DNA from: Kitasatospora sp. MAA19
GTDB taxonomy: Bacteria; Actinomycetota; Actinomycetes; Streptomycetales; Streptomycetaceae
Assembly: GCF_029894125.1 (NCBI RefSeq)
Contig: NZ_JARXYZ010000003.1
Location: 124,001-188,000 of the forward strand
DNA length: 64,000 bases
Direction of reading: 5' to 3'
Position numbers and translations under genes: made by a program. The notes under the pieces were generated by a model. It was not told the origin of the DNA and made no database searches. It saw only the letters and a program-made list of their open reading frames with translations. Numbering within the stretch: the stretch's first letter is position 1; every line of letters starts with the position of its first letter. Of this stretch, positions 50,412-59,872 are shown piece by piece.

Positions 50412-51251
50412 CTAGCCGAGCGGGTCCGGAGCAGCGGTGACGCCCAGCTTCGCGAGCTCCGCCTTGCCGCCGTCGAAGGCGGTCAGGACCAGCGGGCCCT
50501 CCTCGGTGACGGCCACCGAGTGCTCCCAGTGCGAGGCCCAGGTGCCGTCGTCGGTGACGACCGTCCAGTCGTCCTCCAGCACGGTGGTGTGCGGGGTGCC
50601 CAGCGAGACCATCGGCTCGATCGCCAGCACGGTGCCGGGGATCAGCTTCGGGCCCTTGCCGCGGCCGCGCTCGACGTAGTTCAGCACGTGCGGCTCCATG
50701 TGCATCGCGGTGCCGATGCCGTGGCCGCCGTAGCCCTCGGTGATGCCCCACTTGCCCTTGGGGGGCAGCGGCTGGCGGCGGATGAAGCCCTCGATCGCCT
50801 TGGAGACGTCGACCAGGCGGTTGTTCTTCTTCATCTGGGCGATGCCGGCCCACATCGAGCCCTCGGTGACCCGGCTCAGCATCTCGACCTCGGGGCGGAC
50901 CTCGCCGACCGCCACGGTGATCGCCGAGTCGCCGTGCCAGCCGTCCAGGATGGCGCCGCAGTCGATCGAGATGACGTCGCCCTCCTGGAGCACCCGGTCG
51001 CCGGGGATGCCGTGCACGACCTCGTTGTTCACCGAGGCGCAGATCACCCCCGGGAACCACAGGCCGCCGTGGTGGGCACGGAAGTTGGAGGTCGCGCCAT
51101 GGCCGGTGATGACCTTGTCCGCGATGTCGTTGAGCTCCTGGGTCGTCACCCCCGGAGCGACCGCCTCCCGGCAGGCCTTGAGCGCCTCGGCGACGACCAG
51201 CCCGGCCGCTCGCATCTTCGCGATCTGCTCGGGGGTCTTGATCTCCACCAT
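50412..51251 (-). CDS. map: methionine aminopeptidase, type I
   Basis: 279 residues. It removes the N-terminal Met from new proteins. Metal ligands are seen in SIDCGAILDGWHGDSAI (two Asp), GYGGHGIGTAMH (His), AIEPM (Glu) and EHSVAV (Glu). The start MVEIKTPEQIAKMRAAG is standard, with GGAAGG upstream. It is third gene of the secY-adk-map unit, after a 108-base gap with a 17-base hairpin. Confidence 0.97.
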   Translation of the reverse strand: MVEIKTPEQIAKMRAAGLVVAEALKACREAVAPGVTTQELNDIADKVITGHGATSNFRAHHGGLWFPGVICASVNNEVVHGIPGDRVLQEGDVISIDCGAILDGWHGDSAITVAVGEVRPEVEMLSRVTEGSMWAGIAQMKKNNRLVDVSKAIEGFIRRQPLPPKGKWGITEGYGGHGIGTAMHMEPHVLNYVERGRGKGPKLIPGTVLAIEPMVSLGTPHTTVLEDDWTVVTDDGTWASHWEHSVAVTEEGPLVLTAFDGGKAELAKLGVTAAPDPLG

Positions 51252-51297
51252 CTGGTCACGCCTTCCACGTTCTGTTTGCCACTGCCTACCACCGTAC

Positions 51298-51349
51298 GAC
51301 GCCGTACGGCCGCGCCGCCCGGGATCGGGGAGCGCGGCCGTACGGCGTC
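51298..51349 (-). promoter_or_regulatory. 17-base perfect hairpin between adk and map
   Basis: GACGCCGTACGGCCGCG (51298-51314) pairs perfectly with 51333-51349 around an 18-base loop. It begins 11 bases past the adk stop and has no T tract. It may be a partial terminator or processing signal that sets map level. Confidence 0.6.
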
Positions 51350-51359
51350 GCCTGGAAAC

Positions 51360-52013
51360 TCAGTTGTCCTGCTTCAGCGCCTCGATCGCGCGCCGGGTGA
51401 CCTCGTCCACCTTGCCGAGGGCCGAGATCGTCGCCACCAGGCCCTGCTGGGCGTAGTAGTCGATGATCGGCTCGGTCTCCGTGTGGTAGACCTCCAGGCG
51501 CGTGCGCACCTTGTCCTCGGTGTCGTCCGAGCGCTGGTACAGCTCGCCGCCGCACTCGTCGCAGACGCCGTCGACCTTCGGCGGGTTGTAGTCCACGTGG
51601 AAGACGTGGCCACCGTCGTTGCGGCACAGGCGGCGGCCGGCGATCCGGCGGACGACCTCGTCCTCGGGGACCTCCAGGTCCAGCACGCCGTCCAGCTTGA
51701 TGCCCTGCTCGGCGAGGAACTCGTCCAGCGCCTTGGCCTGGCCCAGGTTGCGGGGGAAGCCGTCGAGCAGGAAGCCGTTGGCGGCGTCATCCTGGAGCAT
51801 GCGGTCCTTGGCCATCCCGATGGTGACCTCATCCGGCACCAGGCGGCCCGCGTCCATGTAGCTCTTGGCCTCGAGCCCCAGCGGGGTGCCCTGACCGATG
51901 TTGGCGCGGAACAGGTCGCCGGTGGAGATGTGGGGAATGGACAGGGTCTTGGCGAGCAAGTGCGCCTGAGTACCCTTCCCGGCCCCGGGAGGACCAACGA
52001 GGACGATACGCAT
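51360..52013 (-). CDS. adk: adenylate kinase
   Basis: 217 residues. The P-loop is MRIVLVGPPGAGKGTQAHLL, DGFPRNLGQAKALD is the second family motif, and the long lid (about 126-163) has Cys and His residues (LCRNDGGH, VCDECGGEL) that suggest a zinc-bound lid. It interconverts ATP + AMP and 2 ADP. Its ATG overlaps the secY stop (TGATG), the usual secY-adk coupling. Confidence 0.97.
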   Translation of the reverse strand: MRIVLVGPPGAGKGTQAHLLAKTLSIPHISTGDLFRANIGQGTPLGLEAKSYMDAGRLVPDEVTIGMAKDRMLQDDAANGFLLDGFPRNLGQAKALDEFLAEQGIKLDGVLDLEVPEDEVVRRIAGRRLCRNDGGHVFHVDYNPPKVDGVCDECGGELYQRSDDTEDKVRTRLEVYHTETEPIIDYYAQQGLVATISALGKVDEVTRRAIEALKQDN

Positions 52014-53323
52014 CAGCGGAGGAACCCTTCGTAATTGCGCTGCTGGAGCTGGCTCTCGATCTGCTTCACAGTTTCGAGTCCGACGCCGACGACGATGAGC
52101 ACGCTGGTGCCGCCGAACGGGAAGTTGGTCTGCTGTCCGAAGGCGACCAGGGCGATCATCGGGATCAACGCGATCAGGCCCAGGTAGAGCGAACCCGGCC
52201 ACGTGATTCGGGTCAGCACGTAGTTCAGGTACTCGGCCGTCGGTCGGCCGGCCCGGATGCCCGGGATGAAGCCACCATACTTCTTCATATTGTCGGCAAC
52301 TTCTTCGGGGTTGAAGGAGATGGCGACGTAGAAGAAGGCGAAGAAGACGATCAGCAGGAAGTAGGTGGCCATGTAGATCGGGTGGTCACCCTTGACGAAG
52401 TTCGTCCGGATCCACGTGGCCCAGCCCGCCTGACTGTTGGTCAGCTGGACCACCAGGGCCGGGATGTACAGCAGCGACGAGGCGAAGATGACCGGGATGA
52501 CACCGGCCTGGTTCACCTTGAGCGGGATATAGGTCGAGGTGCCGCCGAACGCCCGCCGGCCGATCATCCGCTTCGCGTACTGGACCGGGATCCGGCGCTG
52601 GGCCTGCTCCACGAAGATGACCAGCATCACGACGATGACGCCGACCGCGACCACGGACAGGAACTCGACCCAGCCGCCGCCGATGGTGCCGGAGCTCTTG
52701 ATCGCCCACATCGAGGACGGGAACTGCGCGGCGATCGAGGTGAAGATCAGCAGCGACATGCCGTTGCCGATGCCGCGGTCGGTGATCAGCTCGCCCAGCC
52801 ACATGATCACCGTGGTGCCGGCGGTCATCGTGATCACCATGACGGCGATCCGGAAGACGCCGGTGTCCGGCACGATCTGGTTGGCCACGGGGCAGCCCGA
52901 GAACAGCGCGCCGCTGGAGGCCGTCGCCACGATGCCGGTGCCCTGGAGCACGGCGAGCGCGATGGTCAGGTAGCGGGTGTACTGGGTGATCTTCGCTGTG
53001 CCGGCCTGGCCCTCCTTCTTCAGCGCCTCCAGTCGCGGGATCACGACCGTGAGGAGCTGGAGGATGATGCTCGCGGTGATGTACGGCATGATGCCGAGCG
53101 CGAAGATCGTCAGCTGGAGGAGCGCGCCACCGCTGAACAGGTTGACGAGCCCGAAGAGGCCGTTGTTCTTGGTCTCCTTCACACACTCGTTCACGGCCGT
53201 GAAGCTCACGCCGGGGATCGGAATGTGCGAGCCCAGCCGGAACAGCACCATGATGCCCAGCGTGAACAGCAGCTTCTTGCGCAGGTCGGGCGTCTGGAAC
53301 GCCCGCGCGAACGCACTGAGCAC
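52013..53323 (-). CDS. secY: preprotein translocase subunit SecY
   Basis: 436 residues with ten membrane helices. It is the protein-conducting channel. LGIMVLFRLGSHIPIPGV is the first helix and plug region, GIMPYITASIILQLL and VNQAGVIPVIFASSLLYIPA are family signatures. It follows rplO by 306 bases, with a terminator in between, so unlike the usual spc arrangement it probably has its own promoter. Confidence 0.97.
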   Translation of the reverse strand: MLSAFARAFQTPDLRKKLLFTLGIMVLFRLGSHIPIPGVSFTAVNECVKETKNNGLFGLVNLFSGGALLQLTIFALGIMPYITASIILQLLTVVIPRLEALKKEGQAGTAKITQYTRYLTIALAVLQGTGIVATASSGALFSGCPVANQIVPDTGVFRIAVMVITMTAGTTVIMWLGELITDRGIGNGMSLLIFTSIAAQFPSSMWAIKSSGTIGGGWVEFLSVVAVGVIVVMLVIFVEQAQRRIPVQYAKRMIGRRAFGGTSTYIPLKVNQAGVIPVIFASSLLYIPALVVQLTNSQAGWATWIRTNFVKGDHPIYMATYFLLIVFFAFFYVAISFNPEEVADNMKKYGGFIPGIRAGRPTAEYLNYVLTRITWPGSLYLGLIALIPMIALVAFGQQTNFPFGGTSVLIVVGVGLETVKQIESQLQQRNYEGFLR

Positions 53324-53576
53324 GGTGCCTCCTGCGCCTCCCGCACGTCGTCGGCGGGAGGGTCGGTCCTGAATGGGAGTTTGGCGGTACGGGCTCCCGT
53401 ACGGACGGCACAGGCGAGCCTATGCGCAGCCTACAAGGGAACTCCACGGACTCTAACAGTGCGCGGCCACTCGGAAGAAGCGCGTACGGCCCCTCCCCCA
53501 CTCACGGGGTACGGGATGCCCGGTTTTGCCACACAAAAGAACGAGAGCCCGTCAACGGGACGCCCGGAGAAACGCG
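53324..53576 (-). promoter_or_regulatory. secY upstream region
   Basis: About 250 bases without a gene between the rplO terminator and secY. It should hold the secY-adk-map promoter; I cannot single out hexamers with confidence. A translation-like open frame on the plus strand has no family similarity. Confidence 0.5.
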
Positions 53577-53612
53577 CGAGCCCCGCACCTCCCGAAGGAG
53601 GTACGGGGCTCG
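53577..53612 (-). terminator. rplO (spc operon) terminator
   Basis: A 16-base stem with one mismatch (53577-53592 with 53597-53612) and a CGAA loop, starting 18 bases past the rplO stop. It marks the end of the spc operon before secY. Confidence 0.8.
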
Positions 53613-53629
53613 CACCGAAGTCAGCGGGC

Positions 53630-54082
53630 TCAGACGAGCTCGGTGACGGTACCGCCGGCGGCGGTGATCTTCTCGGCGGCGGAGCCGGAGACGGCGTCAA
53701 CCGTCACCTGCAGCGCAACCGAGATCTCGCCGGTGCCGAGCACCTTGACGAGGGAGTTCTTGCGAACCGCGCCCTTGGCGACCAGGTCCTCGACGGTGAC
53801 CTCTCCACCCTGCGGGTAGAGCTCGGCCAGCTTGTCGAGGTTGACGACCTGGAACGTGATCTTGAACGGGTTCTTGAAGCCCTTCAGCTTCGGCAGGCGC
53901 ATGTGGAGCGGCATCTGGCCACCCTCGAAGCGCTGCGGAACCTGGTAGCGGGCCTTGGTGCCCTTGGTACCACGACCGGCGGTCTTACCCTTGGAGCCCT
54001 CACCACGACCCACGCGGATCTTGTCGGTCTTGGCACCCGGGGCGGGACGCAGGTTGTGGATCTTGATCGGGTTGTCGCCCAT
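53630..54082 (-). CDS. rplO: 50S ribosomal protein L15
   Basis: 150 residues. [40 protein letters not shown] and the C-terminal [11 protein letters not shown] are canonical. Two bases separate it from rpmD. Last gene of the spc operon here. Confidence 0.98.
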   Translation of the reverse strand: MGDNPIKIHNLRPAPGAKTDKIRVGRGEGSKGKTAGRGTKGTKARYQVPQRFEGGQMPLHMRLPKLKGFKNPFKITFQVVNLDKLAELYPQGGEVTVEDLVAKGAVRKNSLVKVLGTGEISVALQVTVDAVSGSAAEKITAAGGTVTELV

Positions 54083-54084
54083 GA

Positions 54085-54267
54085 TCAGTCCACCTCCTCA
54101 ACCGTCACCAGGTGACGGACCGTGTGGGCCATCCCGCGAATCTCGGGACGGTCCTCCTTGACCACCACGTCGTGCATGCGCTTGAGACCAAGCGAACGCA
54201 GGGTGTCGCGGTGGTTCTGCTTGCTGCCGATGTACGACTTGGTCTGCGTGATCTTCAGGCGAGCCAT
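54085..54267 (-). CDS. rpmD: 50S ribosomal protein L30
   Basis: 60 residues: [20 protein letters not shown], then [20 protein letters not shown]. The ATG at 54267 overlaps the rpsE stop by one base (TGATG), which decides the start; the frame is open further upstream through rpsE. Confidence 0.97.
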   Translation of the reverse strand: MARLKITQTKSYIGSKQNHRDTLRSLGLKRMHDVVVKEDRPEIRGMAHTVRHLVTVEEVD

Positions 54268-54890
54268 CAGGCGCTCACCCCTGCAGCACGAGCCCGCAGC
54301 AGAGCGGCGGGAGCCACGTCCTCCAGCGGCAGGCCACGGCGGGCGGCGATCTCCTCGGGGCGCACGAGGCCCTTCAGAGCGGCCACGGTGGCGTGCACGA
54401 TGTTGATCGCGTTGTCCGAGCCGAGCGACTTCGACAGGATGTCGTGGATGCCGGCGCACTCCAGGACGGCGCGCACCGGACCACCGGCGATAACACCGGT
54501 ACCGGGGGCGGCGGGCTTCAGCAGCACGACGCCGGCGGCCTTCTCACCCTGGATCGGGTGCGGGATGGTGCCCTGGATACGGGGGACCTTGAAGAAGTTC
54601 TTCTTGGCCTCCTCAACACCCTTGGCGATGGCGGCCGGAACCTCCTTCGCCTTCCCGTAACCGACACCCACGGTGCCGTCACCGTCGCCCACCACGACCA
54701 GCGCGGTGAAGCTGAAACGACGACCACCCTTGACAACCTTGGCGACACGGTTGATCGCGACAACGCGCTCGACGTAAGCGGTCTTCTCGACGGCGGGGGC
54801 GTTGCCCCGGTCGTCACGCTTACGGTCGCGCCGCTCGCCACCGCCGGTGCCACCGCCGGCGCCGCTACCGCGGCGCTGGGGTCCAGCCAT
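54267..54890 (-). CDS. rpsE: 30S ribosomal protein S5
   Basis: 207 residues. After a Gly/Arg-rich N-terminal extension of about 35 residues the body begins [20 protein letters not shown], with [20 protein letters not shown] and [12 protein letters not shown]. It contributes to decoding accuracy (the spectinomycin-site loop GGRRFSF). Coupled to rpmD by a one-base overlap. Confidence 0.98.
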   Translation of the reverse strand: MAGPQRRGSGAGGGTGGGERRDRKRDDRGNAPAVEKTAYVERVVAINRVAKVVKGGRRFSFTALVVVGDGDGTVGVGYGKAKEVPAAIAKGVEEAKKNFFKVPRIQGTIPHPIQGEKAAGVVLLKPAAPGTGVIAGGPVRAVLECAGIHDILSKSLGSDNAINIVHATVAALKGLVRPEEIAARRGLPLEDVAPAALLRARAAGVSA

Positions 54891-54938
54891 TGGAATTACC
54901 TCTCTCGATTACGTCCGTCGACTGAGTCGACGAGCGGC

Positions 54939-55322
54939 TTAGAAGTCGAGCCCGGCCTCGCGAGCCGCGTCCGCCAGGGCGGCGATGCGGCCGGCGTACC
55001 GGTTGCCCGCGCGGTCGAAGACGACCGCCTCGATGCCGGCGGCCTTGGCGCGCTCGGCGACCAGGCTCCCGACCTTCTTGGCCAGCTCGGTCTTGTCGCC
55101 CTCGGCGCCCTTGATGGACACGTCGAGGGTGGACGCCGACGCCAGGGTGTGCCCCTTGGCGTCGTCGATGACCTGGGCGACCATGTGACGGTTCGAGCGC
55201 GTCACGACGAGGCGCGGACGCACCTCGGTGCCGACGACGCGCTTGCGAACGCGGATCGCGCGGCGCTTGCGAGCGGCGCTCTTGTAGGCGTTGCCCTTGC
55301 CGATCTTGACAGAGACGCTCAT
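54939..55322 (-). CDS. rplR: 50S ribosomal protein L18
   Basis: 127 residues: [40 protein letters not shown] and the C-terminal [19 protein letters not shown]. It binds 5S rRNA with L5 and L25. Three bases separate it from rplF. A small CGTCGAC hairpin (54916-54932) lies between it and rpsE. Confidence 0.98.
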   Translation of the reverse strand: MSVSVKIGKGNAYKSAARKRRAIRVRKRVVGTEVRPRLVVTRSNRHMVAQVIDDAKGHTLASASTLDVSIKGAEGDKTELAKKVGSLVAERAKAAGIEAVVFDRAGNRYAGRIAALADAAREAGLDF

Positions 55323-55325
55323 CGC

Positions 55326-55865
55326 TTACTTACCACTCTTTCCGACCTTGCGGCGGATGACCTCGCCCGCGTACTTGACGCCCTTGGCCTTGTACGGGTC
55401 GGGCTTGCGCAGCTTGCGGATCTTCGCGGCGACCTCGCCGACCTTCTGCTTGTCGATGCCGTCCACGTGGAACTTGGTGGCCGACTCGACGACGAAGGAG
55501 ATGCCCTCGGGGGCCTCGACCAGGATCGGGTGGCTGTAGCCCAGCTGGAACTCCATGTTGGAGCCCTTCGCCAGAACTCGGTAGCCGACACCGCTGATCT
55601 CCAGCGACTTGCGGTAGCCCGCGGTCACGCCGGTGATCATGTTCGCCACCAGCGTGCGGGAAAGGCCGTGCAGGGCCTTCGACAGACGCTCGTCGTTGGG
55701 GCGGGTGACGAGCAGCGTGCCGTCCTCGCCCTTACCGATCTCGATCGGCGCGGCGACAACGTGGGTGAGGGAGCCCTTCGGGCCCTTCACCGAGACCGCC
55801 TGGCCATCGATGGTGACGTCCACGCCAGCGGGGACCTGGATGGGCAGCCGTCCAATGCGCGACAT
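55326..55865 (-). CDS. rplF: 50S ribosomal protein L6
   Basis: 179 residues, normal length. [20 protein letters not shown] starts the first of the two homologous domains, and the C-terminal [19 protein letters not shown] is the family signature. It lies near the factor-binding site of the large subunit. AGGTACAGCA precedes the ATG. Confidence 0.98.
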   Translation of the reverse strand: MSRIGRLPIQVPAGVDVTIDGQAVSVKGPKGSLTHVVAAPIEIGKGEDGTLLVTRPNDERLSKALHGLSRTLVANMITGVTAGYRKSLEISGVGYRVLAKGSNMEFQLGYSHPILVEAPEGISFVVESATKFHVDGIDKQKVGEVAAKIRKLRKPDPYKAKGVKYAGEVIRRKVGKSGK

Positions 55866-55887
55866 TGCTGTACCTCCGTTTCCCGAA

Positions 55888-56295
55888 TTACCAGACGTAG
55901 GCGAGAACTTCTCCGCCTACGCCCTTCTTGGCAGCCTGCTTGTCGGTGAGGAGGCCGGAGGACGTGGAGATGATCGCCACGCCCAGGCCGCCGAGCACCT
56001 TCGGCAGGTTGGTGGACTTTGCGTAGACCCGCAGGCCCGGCTTGCTGATCCGCTTGATGCCAGCGATCGAGCGCTCACGGTTGGGGCCGAACTTGAGCTC
56101 GATGGTCAGCTTCTTGCCGACCTCGCCCTCAACGGGCTCCTCAACCTTGTAGGAGGAGATGTACCCCTCCTGCTGCAGGATCTGGGCGACGTGCGCCTTG
56201 ATCTTGCTGGCCGGCATCGCCACGGAGTCGTGGTACGCCGAGTTCGCGTTACGCAGACGCGTGAGCATGTCTGCGATGGGGTCGGTCATGGTCAT
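55888..56295 (-). CDS. rpsH: 30S ribosomal protein S8
   Basis: 135 residues. [40 protein letters not shown] and the C-terminal [19 protein letters not shown] are canonical. ATG 56295 or the second ATG at 56289 could be used. In E. coli S8 is the repressor of the spc operon. Here it is preceded by an unusual 271-base structured gap after rpsN. Confidence 0.97.
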   Translation of the reverse strand: MTMTDPIADMLTRLRNANSAYHDSVAMPASKIKAHVAQILQQEGYISSYKVEEPVEGEVGKKLTIELKFGPNRERSIAGIKRISKPGLRVYAKSTNLPKVLGGLGVAIISTSSGLLTDKQAAKKGVGGEVLAYVW

Positions 56296-56339
56296 GATGG
56301 CCTCAGGCCTCTCTCGCCGTGGTTTCTCCGCGCCAGGTC

Positions 56340-56371
56340 CCCCCGCCGCACTCCGAGGAGTGCGGCGGGGG
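56340..56371 (-). promoter_or_regulatory. 14-base hairpin before rpsH
   Basis: CCCCCGCCGCACTC (56340-56353) pairs perfectly with 56358-56371 around a four-base loop; CAGGTCCCC (56334-56342) could alternatively pair with GGGGACCTG (56382-56390). It stands 45 bases upstream of rpsH, with no T tract. Confidence 0.65.
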
Positions 56372-56414
56372 CACAGACGCAGGGGACCTGCGGCGTCGTA
56401 AGACTGGGTGCGAG

Positions 56415-56428
56415 CCCTCCGAAGAGGG
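56415..56428 (-). promoter_or_regulatory. UUCG-tetraloop hairpin in the rpsN-rpsH gap
   Basis: On the minus-strand RNA this reads CCCUC-UUCG-GAGGG, a five-pair stem closed by C-G on a UUCG loop, the most stable known RNA tetraloop context. It lies between the 14-base hairpin and the branched element. Confidence 0.7.
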
Positions 56429-56437
56429 TCGACGGCA

Positions 56438-56557
56438 GCTATGGAGCTACCGCGACAGGGGGCCCGACCCCACTACCTTACGGGATTCCGTACGCAGCCC
56501 CAAAAAAGGGGGCGCTGTGGGGTCGGGCACACCTGCTTCGCTATGGCATTACCGCGA
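56438..56557 (-). promoter_or_regulatory. candidate branched RNA element flanked by direct repeats (rpsN-rpsH gap)
   Basis: GCCCGACCCCAC (56462-56473) pairs perfectly with 56517-56528. Inside are two more hairpins, TACGG/CCGTA (56479-56492) and CAGCCCC/GGGG..CTG around six A (56495-56517), giving a three-way junction. Two copies of GCTATGG-NNN-TACCGCGA flank it (56438-56455 and 56540-56557; 15 of 18 bases identical, differing only in the centre). No known family is recognised. Confidence 0.6.
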
Positions 56558-56566
56558 GGTCCTGGA

Positions 56567-56752
56567 CTACCAGGAGCTCTTGGTCACGCCCGGCAGCTCG
56601 CCACGGTGCGCCATCTCACGAAGGCACACACGGCAGAGGCCGAACTTGCGGTACACCGAGTGCGGACGGCCGCAGCGCTGGCACCGGGTGTAGGCCCGGA
56701 CGCCGAACTTCGGCTTGCGCTCGGACTTCGCGATGAGGGACTTCTTCGCCAT
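56567..56752 (-). CDS. rpsN: 30S ribosomal protein S14, type Z
   Basis: 61 residues: [20 protein letters not shown], then [20 protein letters not shown] with the four zinc cysteines, so the short zinc-binding form. The ATG at 56752 fixes the length of 61. Four bases separate it from rplE, whereas 271 bases separate it from rpsH. Confidence 0.98.
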   Translation of the reverse strand: MAKKSLIAKSERKPKFGVRAYTRCQRCGRPHSVYRKFGLCRVCLREMAHRGELPGVTKSSW

Positions 56753-56756
56753 TGGC

Positions 56757-57326
56757 TCACGCCTCCTTGAACGGGAAGCCCAGAGCACGCAGGAGCGCCC
56801 GGCCCTCGTCGTCGGTCTGAGCGGTGGTCACGACGGTGATGTCCATACCGCGCTGACGGTCGACCTTGTCCTGGTCGATCTCGTGGAACATGACCTGCTC
56901 GGTCAGACCGAAGGTGTAGTTGCCACGGCCGTCGAACTGCTTCGGGGAGAGGCCACGGAAGTCACGGATTCGCGGCAGGGCCAGCGAGACCAGACGGTCC
57001 AGGAACTCCCACATGCGGTCACCACGGAGGGTGACGTGCGTGCCGATCGGCTGGCCCTCGCGCAGCTTGAACTGCGCGATGGACTTACGGGCCTTGGTCA
57101 CGGCCGGCTTCTGACCGGTGATCGCGGTCAAGTCGCGGATCGCGCCCTCGATCAGCTTGCTGTCACGAGCGGCCTCGCCGACACCCATGTTGACGACGAC
57201 CTTGACCAGGCCGGGCGTCAGCATGACGTTCTCGTACGAGAACTGCTCCTGCAGCTGACCCTTGATCTCGGAGTTGTAACGCTCCTTGAGACGGGGGGTC
57301 ACCTTCTCAACACTCGTCTCAGACAT
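56757..57326 (-). CDS. rplE: 50S ribosomal protein L5
   Basis: 189 residues. [40 protein letters not shown] and [20 protein letters not shown] are family signatures. It binds 5S rRNA and the P-site tRNA. It overlaps the rplX stop by one base. Confidence 0.98.
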   Translation of the reverse strand: MSETSVEKVTPRLKERYNSEIKGQLQEQFSYENVMLTPGLVKVVVNMGVGEAARDSKLIEGAIRDLTAITGQKPAVTKARKSIAQFKLREGQPIGTHVTLRGDRMWEFLDRLVSLALPRIRDFRGLSPKQFDGRGNYTFGLTEQVMFHEIDQDKVDRQRGMDITVVTTAQTDDEGRALLRALGFPFKEA

Positions 57327-57649
57327 CAGATGTCCTCACCGGTTCGCTTGGCAACGCGGATCTTGTTGCCCTCGTCGTCGAAGCGGTAGCCAACGCGGGT
57401 GACGACCTTCTTGCCGTCCTTCTCCACGACCAGCTGGACGTTGGAGACGTGCACCGGGGCCTCGACGGTGACGATGCCACCCTGAGTGCCCGGGCCCGGC
57501 TTGGTGTGCTTCTTGACCCGGTTCACACCCTCGACCAGGACCTTGTTCTCGGCGGGCATGGCCTGGATGACCTTGCCCTGCTTGCCGCGGTCCTTGCCGG
57601 TGATGACCTGAACCAGGTCACCCTTCTTGATCTTCATGCTGTTCGCCAT
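57326..57649 (-). CDS. rplX: 50S ribosomal protein L24
   Basis: 107 residues. The KOW motif is [20 protein letters not shown], followed by [20 protein letters not shown]. One of the first proteins in large-subunit assembly. Three bases separate it from rplN. Confidence 0.98.
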   Translation of the reverse strand: MANSMKIKKGDLVQVITGKDRGKQGKVIQAMPAENKVLVEGVNRVKKHTKPGPGTQGGIVTVEAPVHVSNVQLVVEKDGKKVVTRVGYRFDDEGNKIRVAKRTGEDI

Positions 57650-57652
57650 GGG

Positions 57653-58024
57653 TTAGAGCACCTCCGGCGCAAGCGAGATGATCTTCATGAACTTCTTGTC
57701 GCGCAGCTCGCGGCCCACCGGGCCGAAGATGCGGGTGCCACGGGGGTCACCGTCGGTGTTCTTCAGAACGACCGCGGCGTTCTCGTCGAAGCGGATGTAC
57801 GAGCCATCCGGACGACGGCGCGACTTCACGGTACGGACGACGACGCACTTGACGACGTCACCCTTCTTCACCGAACCGCCGGGGATCGCGTCCTTGACGG
57901 TCGCGACGATGACGTCCCCGATACCGGCGTAGCGGCGACCGGAACCACCGAGAACGCGGATGCAAAGGATTTCCTTCGCGCCCGTGTTGTCGGCGACTCG
58001 CAGTCGCGACTCCTGCTGGATCAC
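57653..58024 (-). CDS. rplN: 50S ribosomal protein L14
   Basis: 123 residues. [40 protein letters not shown] and the C-terminal [19 protein letters not shown] are canonical. It contacts the small subunit at bridge B8. The 102-base gap to rpsQ, which includes a TACGGCCGTA palindrome within a GATGC/GCATC stem, may mark the S10/spc operon border. Confidence 0.98.
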   Translation of the reverse strand: MIQQESRLRVADNTGAKEILCIRVLGGSGRRYAGIGDVIVATVKDAIPGGSVKKGDVVKCVVVRTVKSRRRPDGSYIRFDENAAVVLKNTDGDPRGTRIFGPVGRELRDKKFMKIISLAPEVL

Positions 58025-58126
58025 AGCTTTCTCCTGATCGTCAACGAGAGCTGAGGGGCCGGCCGCTGCTCACACCAGCGCCCGCAAGGGGCCTGATGCA
58101 CATACGGCCGTACCGCATCAACTTCG

Positions 58127-58399
58127 TTACTTGGCCTTCTCGAGGATCTCGACGACGCGCCAGCGCTTCGTCGCGGACAGCGGGCGGGTCTCCGCGAGGA
58201 GGACCCGGTCACCGATGCCGCACGCGTTCTGCTCGTCGTGCGCCTTCAGCTTGTTCGTACGGCGGATGACCTTGCCGTACAGAGCGTGCTTGACGCGGTC
58301 CTCGACGGCGACGACGACGGTCTTGTCCATCTTGTCGCTGACGACGAGACCCTCACGGGTCTTGCGGAAACCGCGCGTCTCGTTGGTGTTCTCAGTCAT
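58127..58399 (-). CDS. rpsQ: 30S ribosomal protein S17
   Basis: 90 residues of the OB fold: [56 protein letters not shown]. An early-assembly protein of the 30S body. It overlaps the rpmC stop by one base. Confidence 0.98.
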   Translation of the reverse strand: MTENTNETRGFRKTREGLVVSDKMDKTVVVAVEDRVKHALYGKVIRRTNKLKAHDEQNACGIGDRVLLAETRPLSATKRWRVVEILEKAK

Positions 58400-58623
58400 C
58401 AGGCGTTCTCCACCGTCTCGATGCCCAGCTCGCGCTCGCGCATCAGGGTGTAGATCCGCGCGATGTCCTTACGGACGAGCTTGAGCCGTCCGTGGTTGTC
58501 GAGCTGCCCGGTCGCCGCCTGGAAGCGGAGGTTGAACAGCTCCTCCTTGGCCTCACGGAGCTTGGCAACGAGACCCTCGTTGTCCAGCTCGCGGAGGTCA
58601 GCAGCCTTGGTGCCGGCCGACAT
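58399..58623 (-). CDS. rpmC: 50S ribosomal protein L29
   Basis: 74 residues: [58 protein letters not shown]. It is at the polypeptide exit, near the trigger-factor site. One-base overlaps with rplP upstream and rpsQ downstream. Confidence 0.98.
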   Translation of the reverse strand: MSAGTKAADLRELDNEGLVAKLREAKEELFNLRFQAATGQLDNHGRLKLVRKDIARIYTLMRERELGIETVENA

Positions 58624-59042
58624 CAGCTCTCACCTGCCTCGCGCCGGATGATCCGGCACTTCATCGGGAGCTTGTGAGCAGCGCGGGTCAGCGCCTCACG
58701 AGCCACCTTCTCGTTGGGGTACGACAGCTCGAACATGACCCGACCCGGGTGCACGTTCGCGATCCACCACTCGGGCGAACCCTTACCGGAACCCATGCGG
58801 GTCTCGGCCGGCTTCTTGGTGAGCGGACGGTCCGGGTAGATGTTGATCCAGACCTTGCCGCCACGCTTGATGTGACGGGTGACGGCGATACGAGCGGACT
58901 CGATCTGCCGGTTCGTCACGTAGGCCGGGGTGACGGCCTGGATGCCGTACTCGCCGAAGGCGAGCTCGGTGCCACCCTTGGCGGCGCCGCGGCGCTTGGG
59001 GTGGTGCTGCTTGCGGTGCTTGACCCGACGGGGGATCAGCAT
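58623..59042 (-). CDS. rplP: 50S ribosomal protein L16
   Basis: 139 residues. [40 protein letters not shown] and [20 protein letters not shown] are canonical. It helps position tRNA at the A site. Five bases separate it from rpsC. Confidence 0.98.
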   Translation of the reverse strand: MLIPRRVKHRKQHHPKRRGAAKGGTELAFGEYGIQAVTPAYVTNRQIESARIAVTRHIKRGGKVWINIYPDRPLTKKPAETRMGSGKGSPEWWIANVHPGRVMFELSYPNEKVAREALTRAAHKLPMKCRIIRREAGES

Positions 59043-59047
59043 TGGAG

Positions 59048-59872
59048 TCAGGCCTCCGTTCCGGTGTTCTCGGCAGCCGGAGCCTCGGCGACCGGGGCCG
59101 CGGAGGCCTCGGCAGCGGCGGGGCGACGGCCACGGCCACCGCGCTCGCCACCACGGCGCTCGCCACCGCGGGCGGGACGACCACCCTCGGGACGGGCCGG
59201 GCGGTTGCCCGAGCGGGCAGCGGCGTTCTCAGCGCGGACCTCGGCGATGTTCTTGACGTCGCCCTTGTAGATCCAGACCTTCACACCGATGCGGCCGAAG
59301 GTCGTCTTGGCCTCGAAGAAGCCGTAGTCGACGTTCGCGCGCAGGGTGTGCAGCGGCACACGGCCCTCGCGGTAGAACTCCGAACGGCTCATCTCGGCGC
59401 CGCCGAGACGACCGGAGCACTGGACCTTGATGCCCTTGGCGCCGGACTTCATGGTGCCCTGCATCGACTTGCGCATGGCACGGCGGAAGGAGACGCGGGA
59501 GGACAGCTGCTCCGCGACGCCCTGAGCCACGAGCTGGGCGTCCAGCTCGGGGTTCTTGACCTCGAGGATGTTCAGCTGGACCTGCTTGCCGGTCAGCTTC
59601 TCGAGGTCGCCGCGGATGCGGTCGGCCTCGGTGCCACGGCGACCGATGACGATGCCGGGGCGCGCGGTGTGGATGTCGACGCGGACGCGGTCGCGGGTGC
59701 GCTCGATCTCGACCTTGGAGATGCCGGCGCGCTCCATGCCCTTCGTCATCATGCGACGAATGGCGACGTCTTCCTTGACGTAGTCCTTGTACAGCTTGTC
59801 GGCGTACCAGCGGGACTTGAAGTCCGTGCTGATGCCGAGGCGGAACCCGTGCGGGTTAACCTTCTGGCCCAT
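59048..59872 (-). CDS. rpsC: 30S ribosomal protein S3
   Basis: 274 residues. [20 protein letters not shown], the KH domain with [20 protein letters not shown], and [20 protein letters not shown] are intact. The last 60 residues are a Gly/Arg/Ala-rich extension normal for actinobacteria. It forms the mRNA entry channel. It overlaps the rplV stop by one base. Confidence 0.98.
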   Translation of the reverse strand: MGQKVNPHGFRLGISTDFKSRWYADKLYKDYVKEDVAIRRMMTKGMERAGISKVEIERTRDRVRVDIHTARPGIVIGRRGTEADRIRGDLEKLTGKQVQLNILEVKNPELDAQLVAQGVAEQLSSRVSFRRAMRKSMQGTMKSGAKGIKVQCSGRLGGAEMSRSEFYREGRVPLHTLRANVDYGFFEAKTTFGRIGVKVWIYKGDVKNIAEVRAENAAARSGNRPARPEGGRPARGGERRGGERGGRGRRPAAAEASAAPVAEAPAAENTGTEA

